Assembly (NCBI RefSeq): GCF_000160835.1
Contig: NZ_GG700733.1
Coordinates: 37,036-59,398, forward strand
Length of the DNA: 22,363 nucleotides
Source of the DNA: Limosilactobacillus antri DSM 16041
Lineage (GTDB): Bacteria; Bacillota; Bacilli; Lactobacillales; Lactobacillaceae
Reading direction: 5' to 3'
Position numbers and translations under genes: made by a program. Under the pieces are notes generated by a model. It was not told the DNA's origin, searched no databases, and saw only the letters and a program-made list of their open reading frames with translations. Positions 16,954 through 22,363 of the stretch are shown in pieces. Position 1 is the first letter of the stretch; every line of letters starts with the position of its first letter.

Positions 16954-17664
16954 TTACTTTCCAGCAATCGCCGTTTCCAGTGAAATATTAATCATGTCGT
17001 TAAACGTCTTTTCCCGCTCTTCCGCGGTCGTCTTTTCTTCACCAAAGATCAGGTCGCTGACAGTCAGCACGGACAAGGCCCGGAAATGCAGCTTGGCAGC
17101 AAGCAGGTACAGGCCGGCAGATTCCATTTCCGTTCCCAAGATACCATAGTCACGGAGTTTCTGCATATCGAGTTCGTCATTGTAGAAACGGTCCGCCGCA
17201 AAGATGTCACCGACCTTGGTGTCGATGCCCAGCTTTTCTGCCGCGTGGTAGGCAGTGTCCAGCAGCTTGAAGTCAGCCAATGGCGCGTAGTGGAAGCCCG
17301 GGCCAAAGGTGTTCACGGTTACTGCCGAATCAGTCGAGGAACCCTGGGCCAAAATGACGTCCCGCAGGTGAACGTCCGGTGCAATGCCCCCGCAGGAGCC
17401 AACCCGGATAATCGTCTTTACGCCGAAGAACTTCACCAGTTCGTTGATGTAAATGGACATGGACGGAATCCCCATCCCGGAACCCTGGACGGAAACCCGG
17501 TGGCCCTTGTATTCACCGGTGTAGCCGAAGGCGTTCCGGACGGAGTTAACCTGCTTAACGTTTTCCAAGAAGTTTTCCGCAATGTACTTTGCCCGCAGCG
17601 GGTCGCCGGGAAGTAAAACTGTGTCTGCGTAATCACCCATTTGGGCGCCAATATGTGTACTCAT
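16954..17664 (-). CDS. deoD: purine nucleoside phosphorylase, DeoD type
   Basis: Cleaves purine (deoxy)nucleosides with phosphate to the base and (deoxy)ribose-1-phosphate; hexameric cytoplasmic enzyme. At 236 residues the length is exactly typical. Visible motifs are [22 protein letters not shown] with the phosphate-binding Gly-Asp-Pro (20-22), the PNP/UDP family signature [12 protein letters not shown] (61-72), [16 protein letters not shown] for ribose binding, and VSDLI with the catalytic Asp. An in-frame ATG at 17685 overlaps the pdp stop and would add MIKEEHE, which is just the translated Shine-Dalgarno AAGGAGG; the ATG at 17664 is the real start. Fourth gene of the deo operon; it produces the substrate of DeoB. 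Confidence 0.97.
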   Translation of the reverse strand: MSTHIGAQMGDYADTVLLPGDPLRAKYIAENFLENVKQVNSVRNAFGYTGEYKGHRVSVQGSGMGIPSMSIYINELVKFFGVKTIIRVGSCGGIAPDVHLRDVILAQGSSTDSAVTVNTFGPGFHYAPLADFKLLDTAYHAAEKLGIDTKVGDIFAADRFYNDELDMQKLRDYGILGTEMESAGLYLLAAKLHFRALSVLTVSDLIFGEEKTTAEEREKTFNDMINISLETAIAGK

Positions 17665-17681
17665 TTCATGTTCCTCCTTAA

Positions 17682-18980
17682 TCACTCAATTACTTCATGA
17701 ATTAATTCTGGCTGGTCATAGTGGTCGCTGATGTCAATGCTCTCGTCCAGCAGCTGCTCGACGGCTGGCACTTCCTCCTGGTTGCTGTAAATCGTGAGGA
17801 GCGGTTCACTGGCTTCGACCCGGTCGCCAAGCTTATGGTGGAGTTCGATGCCGACGCTGTAATCCAGCTGGTCATCCGCCTGCTGGCGGCCGCCACCGAG
17901 AAGCATACTAGCGGTGCCGACCTCATCAGCGGACAGCCTGCTCAAGATTCCCGCGCGCTTGGCCCGGTACGGAATTCGGTACTTAGCCTGGGGCATCACG
18001 GTGTAATCATCAACCACCCGAACGTCACCGCCCTGGGCCGCCACCATCGCCCGGAAGCGGTCGAGGGCCGTTCCGTCCGCGATGGTTTGCTCCAATAACC
18101 GGCGTCCTTCTTCTGGCGTCTTGGCCTTGCCGCCCATCACGACCATATAGCTGCCCAGGGTCAGGACCAGTTCGGTCAGGTCGGCTGGCCCCCGGCCCTT
18201 CAGGACGTCAATGGACTCTTCAATTTCCAGGGAGTTGCCGACCTTGTTGCCCAGCGGCTGGTTCATATCCGAAATCACCGCCATGCACTGGAGGCCGGCC
18301 TGCTTGCCGATTTCCACCAGGGCGTGAGCTAGTTCCCGGGACTGGTCAAGGGTCTTCATAAAGGCCCCGGCCCCCGTTTTGACGTCAATTACCAAGGCGT
18401 CGGTCCCGGAGGCGATCTTCTTGCTCATAATCGAGCTGGCAATCAGGGGAATTGAATCCACCGTATCGGTAACGTCCCGCAGACCGTAGATTTTCTTGTC
18501 GGCTGGCGCCACTTCGCCGGTTGCGCCGACGATGGCTAATTTTTCGTCAGCCACCTGCTTGATAAAGTCGGCTTCACTAATTTCAACCTTAAAGCCGGGA
18601 ATCGCCTCCAGCTTATCCAGGGTTCCACCAGTGTGGCCGAGCCCCCGGCCGGAAATCATCGGTACCGGGATCCCGGTGGCCGCCACCATCGCTGCGAGCG
18701 GCAGACTGACCTTGTCGCCGACCCCACCGGTCGAGTGCTTATCAACTTTGGTCCCCGGGATGGCACTTAAATCTAAGTGGGTTCCCGAGTGCATCATCTT
18801 CATGGTCAGACTGGTCTGTTCTTCACTGGTCATCCCCTGAAAGTAAATTGCCATTAACAGCGCACTGACCTGGTAGTCTGGAATTGACCCGTCGACCACC
18901 CCGTCCACGAAGAACTGGAGCTGGTCGTCGGTCAACTCGTGGCCGTTTCGTTTGGCGTCAATTATGTCCACCATCCGCAT
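17682..18980 (-). CDS. pdp: pyrimidine-nucleoside phosphorylase
   Basis: Phosphorolyses uridine, deoxyuridine and thymidine to base and (deoxy)ribose-1-phosphate. The 432-residue protein has the N-terminal helical domain (about 1-65), the phosphate-binding [10 protein letters not shown] (81-90), the thymidine/pyrimidine phosphorylase signature [16 protein letters not shown] (from about 113), [10 protein letters not shown] and a C-terminal domain with the [13 protein letters not shown] segment [11 protein letters not shown]. It belongs to the Pdp/DeoA family; the Gram-positive setting and length favour the broader-specificity Pdp. AGGAGG is 9 bases before the ATG and 21 bases separate it from deoB. 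Its stop is 17 bases before the deoD start. Confidence 0.96.
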   Translation of the reverse strand: MRMVDIIDAKRNGHELTDDQLQFFVDGVVDGSIPDYQVSALLMAIYFQGMTSEEQTSLTMKMMHSGTHLDLSAIPGTKVDKHSTGGVGDKVSLPLAAMVAATGIPVPMISGRGLGHTGGTLDKLEAIPGFKVEISEADFIKQVADEKLAIVGATGEVAPADKKIYGLRDVTDTVDSIPLIASSIMSKKIASGTDALVIDVKTGAGAFMKTLDQSRELAHALVEIGKQAGLQCMAVISDMNQPLGNKVGNSLEIEESIDVLKGRGPADLTELVLTLGSYMVVMGGKAKTPEEGRRLLEQTIADGTALDRFRAMVAAQGGDVRVVDDYTVMPQAKYRIPYRAKRAGILSRLSADEVGTASMLLGGGRQQADDQLDYSVGIELHHKLGDRVEASEPLLTIYSNQEEVPAVEQLLDESIDISDHYDQPELIHEVIE

Positions 18981-19001
18981 CGTTGGCGTCCTCCTTTTTA
19001 G

Positions 19002-20195
19002 TTAGTCGTTGCTGATTTCCTTGTAGAAGCTCGTTCCCCGCTTTGGCTCGACGTTGAAGTTTTCCAAAATCGTGGCTCCCAAGTCGGAGAAGGTCTTGCG
19101 AAGGCCCAGTGACTGGTTGCTTTCGTTCATCGATGGGGAGTAAACCAGCAATGGCACATTTTCCCGAGTGTGGTCGGTCCCCTTGAAGCCCGGATCGTTC
19201 CCGTGGTCAGCCGTAATCATCAGCAGGTCGTCCGGCTTCATCTCCTTCAAGACGGTCCCCAGCCGCTTGTCAAAGTCCATCAAGGCCTGACCAAAGCCCT
19301 TAGGGTTCCGCCGGTGACCGTACATGGCGTCAAAGTCCACCAGGTTGGTGAAGCAGAAGCCGGTAAAGTCCTGCTTCATTACCTCATCCACGTGATCCAT
19401 CCCGTCCATGTTGCTCTCGTTGTGGTAGCCTTTGTCAATTCCTTGGCCGGAGAAGATGTCGTTGATCTTGCCAACGCCGATCACGTCGTAGCCGGCAGCC
19501 CGCAAGCGGTCCATGTCGGTTTCACCAGTTGGCTTCAGGCTAAAGTCGTGCCGGTTGGCGGTCCGGGTAAAGTGATCCTTGTCCGGGCCGACGTACGGCC
19601 GGGCAATGATCCGCCCCACCGTGTATTCAGGACCGTTGACCAGGGTCCGGGCGTATTCACAAATCTTGTAGAGCTCTTCTACCGGGATCACGTCTTCGTG
19701 GGCGGCAATCTGCATTACCGAGTCCCCGGAAGTGTAAAGGATTAGCTCGCCGGTCTTCATCTGCCGTTCGCCGTAGTCGTGGATTACTTCGGTCCCGGAG
19801 TAAGGCTTGTTGACGATGACCTTCCGGCCGGAGAATTTTTCCAGCTTGTCGACGATTTCTTGGGGGAAACCGTTCGGGAAGGTCGACAGCGGCTTAGTAA
19901 CCGGCAAGCCCATCATTTCCCAGTGGCCATCCATACTATCCTTACCAGCTGAGATTTCTTCCATCTTGCCGTAGTCACCGATTGCCGGGTCGACCACCGG
20001 AACGCCTTCGATCGGCGTATCCCGCAGGTTGCTGATGCCTAACTTGCCGAGGTTGGGCAGGGCCAGTTTGCCCTTGTAGTATTCACCAACGTGGCCCAAA
20101 GTATCCGAACCAACATCATCGAACTTATCGGCGTCATGAGCGGCACCAGTACCAACTGAGTCCATTACAATCACAAATACACGTTTATATGACAT
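19002..20195 (-). CDS. deoB: phosphopentomutase
   Basis: Interconverts (deoxy)ribose-1-phosphate and the 5-phosphate, linking the two phosphorylases to DeoC and the pentose phosphate pool. The 397-residue metalloenzyme of the alkaline phosphatase superfamily starts with the metal-binding [12 protein letters not shown] (Asp12) and has [12 protein letters not shown] with the phosphoacceptor-region Asp-Ser, [12 protein letters not shown], and the second metal cluster [21 protein letters not shown] near the C-terminus. GGAGGGG precedes the ATG; 41 bases separate it from deoC. Second gene of the operon. Confidence 0.97.
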   Translation of the reverse strand: MSYKRVFVIVMDSVGTGAAHDADKFDDVGSDTLGHVGEYYKGKLALPNLGKLGISNLRDTPIEGVPVVDPAIGDYGKMEEISAGKDSMDGHWEMMGLPVTKPLSTFPNGFPQEIVDKLEKFSGRKVIVNKPYSGTEVIHDYGERQMKTGELILYTSGDSVMQIAAHEDVIPVEELYKICEYARTLVNGPEYTVGRIIARPYVGPDKDHFTRTANRHDFSLKPTGETDMDRLRAAGYDVIGVGKINDIFSGQGIDKGYHNESNMDGMDHVDEVMKQDFTGFCFTNLVDFDAMYGHRRNPKGFGQALMDFDKRLGTVLKEMKPDDLLMITADHGNDPGFKGTDHTRENVPLLVYSPSMNESNQSLGLRKTFSDLGATILENFNVEPKRGTSFYKEISND

Positions 20196-20236
20196 CTTGA
20201 CCCCTCCAATTTGTTAACTAAAAACGTGGCGGCAAA

Positions 20237-20914
20237 TTAATCCTGCTTGGCAGCCTCTTCCAAAATCTTGACGGACGCGGAAACGCCGAGCCGGTTTGCC
20301 CCGGCTTCAATCATGTCGTAGGCTTCCGCCAGGCTGTGGATCCCACCGGCAGCCTTGATCTTGAAGTCCGGACCAACGGCTTCCCGCATCAGCTTAACGT
20401 CTTGAGCCTTGGCACCCGACGTGGAGAAGCCGGTAGAGGTCTTAACGAAGTCCGCCCCGCCCTTGACGGTCAATTCAGAGGCACGCTTCTTTTCTTCGTC
20501 GGTCAGCAGGCAGTTTTCAATAATCACCTTCAGCAGCTTGCCTTCGGCGTGGGTTGCTTCGGCGACCGCCCGGATGTCATCCTCAACCGCTTGGTCGTTG
20601 CCGCCCTTCAATTCGCCAATGTTGATGACCATGTCGATTTCATCGGCACCGTCTTCAATCGCCTGCTTGGTTTCAAAGACCTTGCTGGCCGTTGACGTTG
20701 CCCCAAGGGGGAAGCCGACTACGGTACAGGTGTTGACGTCGGTTCCTTCCAGGCCTTCGTGAACCCGCTTGACCCAGTATGGGTTGATACAGACGGAGGC
20801 GGTGTTGTACTTCCGGGCTTCTGCCACCGTCTGGTCGATCATCGCGGCGGTTGCTTCTGGCTTGAGCATTGTGTGGTCCATGTACTTAGCTAATTGTGCT
20901 TGCGTTAACTTCAT
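20237..20914 (-). CDS. deoC: deoxyribose-phosphate aldolase
   Basis: Splits 2-deoxyribose-5-phosphate into glyceraldehyde-3-phosphate and acetaldehyde, the exit from deoxynucleoside breakdown. The 225-residue TIM-barrel has [10 protein letters not shown] (13-22), the proton-relay region [10 protein letters not shown] (91-100), KVIIENCLL, and the Schiff-base lysine K158 in [11 protein letters not shown], followed by KAAGGI. First gene of the operon, directly behind the deo promoter and its operator-like palindrome. GAGGAG precedes the ATG. In heterofermentative lactobacilli the acetaldehyde can serve as an electron acceptor, which is background knowledge and not shown here. Confidence 0.98.
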   Translation of the reverse strand: MKLTQAQLAKYMDHTMLKPEATAAMIDQTVAEARKYNTASVCINPYWVKRVHEGLEGTDVNTCTVVGFPLGATSTASKVFETKQAIEDGADEIDMVINIGELKGGNDQAVEDDIRAVAEATHAEGKLLKVIIENCLLTDEEKKRASELTVKGGADFVKTSTGFSTSGAKAQDVKLMREAVGPDFKIKAAGGIHSLAEAYDMIEAGANRLGVSASVKILEEAAKQD

Positions 20915-20936
20915 TATTAAATCTCCTCTTTTTCTT

Positions 20937-20951
20937 TGAATTCGCTTTCAT
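20937..20951 (-). promoter_or_regulatory. cre-like catabolite control site of the deo operon
   Basis: The minus strand reads ATGAAAGCGAATTCA, fitting the CcpA consensus WTGNAANCGNWNNCW at every defined position and TGWAANCGNTNWCA at all but one. It lies 17-31 bases downstream of the -10 box, a position where CcpA usually represses. Confidence 0.6.
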
Positions 20952-20967
20952 TATTCGCTATGTGTAC

Positions 20968-20996
20968 AGTGTAACAAGTAATTGAAATAATGTCCA
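20968..20996 (-). promoter_or_regulatory. promoter of deoC-deoB-pdp-deoD
   Basis: TGGACA (20991-20996, 5 of 6) and TACACT (20968-20973, 4 of 6) on the minus strand are spaced 17 bases apart, about 55 bases before the deoC start. Confidence 0.6.
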
Positions 20997-21004
20997 CATT
21001 ATTT
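20985..21004. promoter_or_regulatory. operator-like palindrome on the deo -35 box
   Basis: Nine-base perfect arms AAATAATGT and ACATTATTT flank a CC centre and cover the whole -35 box. A repressor bound here would block the promoter; DeoR is the obvious candidate by neighbourhood. The sequence is not the ATTGAA/TTCAAT half-site of B. subtilis DeoR as I recall it. Confidence 0.6.
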
Positions 21005-21041
21005 AAGAACATTTTTTCAAAAGCTAATATAATTTAAACAA

Positions 21042-21089
21042 CGGGCGCGGGCTGGTGACCAGGTTAATGGTCTCACCAGCCCGCGCCCG
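21042..21089 (-). terminator. glsA terminator
   Basis: A perfect 17-base GC-rich stem (21042-21058 with 21073-21089) encloses a 14-base loop that can pair further (GACC/GGTC). TTGTTTAAATT follows on the minus strand. It is 41 bases past the glsA stop and isolates the deo promoter from glsA. Confidence 0.85.
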
Positions 21090-21130
21090 CTTGATATAAC
21101 TGTTGGGTACACGGTTAAGCAGAAGTGATT

Positions 21131-22051
21131 TTAATAACGAAAAATATCCAGTTTCAATTCCGTGCTCAGGTCTTCCAAGACGCCCAAGCCCGCGATACTA
21201 TTGCCCGCCTTATCCAAGGGCGGACTGAAAATACCAATTCCTACCCGGTTCGGTACGGCGGACATCAGACCACCACCGACCCCGCTCTTCGTCGGCACCC
21301 CGATAATCGACGAGTAGGTGCCGGACTCATCATACAGGCCGGTCGTCATCATTAACGACTTGGCGTAAGTTGCCGCCGCGCCGGAAATCAGTCGTTCCTG
21401 ATCCCAGGGTTTAACCCCGTTATTCGCCAGCACCGCACCCAGGTTGGCCAGGCTGACGGCGGTGACCATCATGGAGCACTGCTTGAAGTAGGTGGTCAGG
21501 CTGGCGGTGACGTCGGCCTGCAGGATCCCATTCGCCTTCAGGTAGTAGGCCAGCGAACGATCCGTATCACCGGTCCGGTCTTCGGATTCAAAAATTTCAT
21601 TATTGAGGGTAATCTGCGGGTCATGGCAGATTTCCCGGGCAAACATGATAATCTGCTCAAATGGCTGGCGGTCTGCCAACGGCTTGATTAACGACGCCAC
21701 CTCAATCGCCCCCGCGTTAATAAACGGGTTCAATGGGTGCCGCGCCTGCTCAATTTCCATGTTCAAGATCGAGTTAAACGGGAAGCCGGTCTGCCGGGCC
21801 CCGACGTGTTTGGTCACTTCGTCCAGGCCCAGCTGCTTGACGGCGTACAAAAACACAATTACTTTGGAGATACTTTCAATGGCGAAGCGAACGTTTGCGT
21901 CGCCCGCCTGCTCTAATTCGTTTTGTTCTAAATCATATAGCGCCACGCCCAGCTGCTTTGGTGCGACCTGACCGAGCGCCGGAATATAATCTGCTACTTT
22001 TCCATTCGCGGTTTTTGCCAAATTATTATCAACGACCGTTTGTAGCTTCAA
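21131..22051 (-). CDS. glsA: glutaminase A
   Basis: Hydrolyses L-glutamine to L-glutamate and ammonia; cytoplasmic enzyme of the beta-lactamase-like glutaminase family (PF04960). The 306-residue protein has the catalytic Ser-x-x-Lys as SISK (60-63) in FAIESISKVIVF, FPFNSILNME, NPFINAGAIEV for substrate binding, MTTGLYDESG and the C-terminal TKSGVGGGLMS. All are family hallmarks and the length is normal. The frame extends to a GTG at 22060, but that lies within the Shine-Dalgarno AGGAGGTGG; the TTG at 22051 (MKLQTVVDNN) eight bases later is the likelier start. It is alone between its own promoter and terminator. Glutamate and ammonia production by GlsA supports acid resistance in lactobacilli; no gadB or antiporter gene is adjacent. 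Confidence 0.96.
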   Translation of the reverse strand: MKLQTVVDNNLAKTANGKVADYIPALGQVAPKQLGVALYDLEQNELEQAGDANVRFAIESISKVIVFLYAVKQLGLDEVTKHVGARQTGFPFNSILNMEIEQARHPLNPFINAGAIEVASLIKPLADRQPFEQIIMFAREICHDPQITLNNEIFESEDRTGDTDRSLAYYLKANGILQADVTASLTTYFKQCSMMVTAVSLANLGAVLANNGVKPWDQERLISGAAATYAKSLMMTTGLYDESGTYSSIIGVPTKSGVGGGLMSAVPNRVGIGIFSPPLDKAGNSIAGLGVLEDLSTELKLDIFRY

Positions 22052-22095
22052 TCCGACCACCTCCTGCCCCTCATCTTATCTTTAAAATTATAAAA

Positions 22096-22118
22096 TATCA
22101 AATAAAAATAATTTGATA
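22096..22118. promoter_or_regulatory. inverted repeat between the glsA -10 box and start
   Basis: Perfect eight-base arms TATCAAAT and ATTTGATA are separated by seven A/T bases, just downstream of the proposed -10. It may be a regulator site or a weak RNA hairpin in the leader. Confidence 0.35.
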
Positions 22119-22122
22119 AATG

Positions 22123-22152
22123 ATAATTGGAAGGGGAATGATTGGTTGTCAA
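22123..22152 (-). promoter_or_regulatory. candidate promoter of glsA
   Basis: A perfect TTGACA (22147-22152) on the minus strand is followed after 18 bases by AATTAT (22123-22128, 4 of 6). A perfect TATAAT at about 22088-22093 without a good -35 is an alternative. Confidence 0.45.
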
Positions 22153-22161
22153 CTAATCATT
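22137..22161. promoter_or_regulatory. operator-like palindrome on the glsA -35 box
   Basis: Twelve-base arms AATGATTGGTTG and CAACTAATCATT, one mismatch, flank a single central T. The perfect -35 TTGACA sits at its centre. The regulator is unknown. Confidence 0.5.
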
Positions 22162-22199
22162 TTCTTAATAAACAACGGGGCCGAATTGTTAGCTTTAAA

Positions 22200-22363
22200 A
22201 TAGCAAAGAGGCTGGGAGAAACTATATTTTCTTCCAGCTTCTTGCTAGTTCTTAACTATTACAAAGATAACGTGGAAAACCTACAGGCTAACTTCGTGTC
22301 GTAACCACAAGGCTAGTGTCTAACTACGAACGCTAGCCGGCCCGTACCGTGCCAACTATCGTT
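22200..22363. repeat. noncoding right edge with repeat-like motifs
   Basis: No gene is evident. The plus strand has GAGGCTGGGAG with a later TTCCAGC able to pair, then two similar units GCTAGTTCTTAACTATTAC (22244) and GCTAGTGTCTAACTACGAAC (22313), and an inverted GGCTAG/CTAGCC near 22311-22338. AACTATTACGTAGCC at the left edge of the window is similar. It resembles a lactobacillar intergenic repeat and is cut by the window end. Confidence 0.35.

Noticed and set aside
17665..17685. ATG at 17685 as the deoD start (ATGA overlap with pdp).
   Set aside because: The extra residues are the translated Shine-Dalgarno, and the next ATG at 17664 is properly spaced and gives the family length.

Overview
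The window looks like chromosome of a lactic acid bacterium of the Lactobacillaceae, most likely a moderately GC-rich Limosilactobacillus (L. fermentum or a relative). The clues are strong AGGAGG ribosome binding sites, GC-rich codons between AT-rich intergenic regions, Firmicutes-type promoters, a PyrR RNA attenuator, a cre-like site, an L-2-hydroxyisocaproate dehydrogenase and an IMP dehydrogenase without CBS domains. The species is an inference. Every gene except cfa is on the minus strand.

Layout from left to right: (1) 33-2446, the acetoin pair alsS-alsD, with alsD apparently frameshifted at its second codon. (2) 2613-3656, an AI-2E-family membrane protein. (3) 3727-4796, an AT-rich unrecognised small membrane protein behind a decayed gene readable only in three successive frames. 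(4) 4968-6146 (+), cyclopropane-fatty-acid synthase, convergent on (5) 6229-7170, L-2-hydroxyisocaproate dehydrogenase, with a shared hairpin. (6) 7171-7521, a noncoding stretch holding hairpins and a probable intergenic repeat. (7) 7522-10176, pyrD-pyrF-pyrE behind a 330-base leader with a PyrR-binding loop and two terminators. (8) 10200-11444, the azlC-azlD branched-chain amino acid exporter. (9) 11578-13418, a VanR/VanS-like two-component system. (10) 13529-14536, an LCP cell-wall ligase. (11) 14683-15825, a short guaB. (12) 15896-20914, the deoxynucleoside operon deoC-deoB-pdp-deoD followed by its regulator deoR. (13) 21131-22051, glutaminase. (14) The right edge holds a repeat-like noncoding stretch.

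Much of the window is nucleotide metabolism. pyrDFE performs the last steps of UMP synthesis under UMP/PyrR attenuation. guaB commits IMP to GMP. The deo genes salvage nucleosides: pdp and deoD release bases, deoB converts (deoxy)ribose-1-phosphate to the 5-phosphate, and deoC splits deoxyribose-5-phosphate into glyceraldehyde-3-phosphate and acetaldehyde. The deo promoter carries a 20-bp palindrome on its -35 box and a downstream cre-like site, which fits DeoR repression plus catabolite repression.

I found no defence system, phage, IS element, CRISPR array, rRNA or tRNA. The points most worth a second look are regulatory and evolutionary: tandem pyr terminators, competing hairpins ahead of deoR, operator-like palindromes at deoC and glsA, the CBS-less IMP dehydrogenase, the alsD frameshift and the decayed gene with its AT-rich neighbour.
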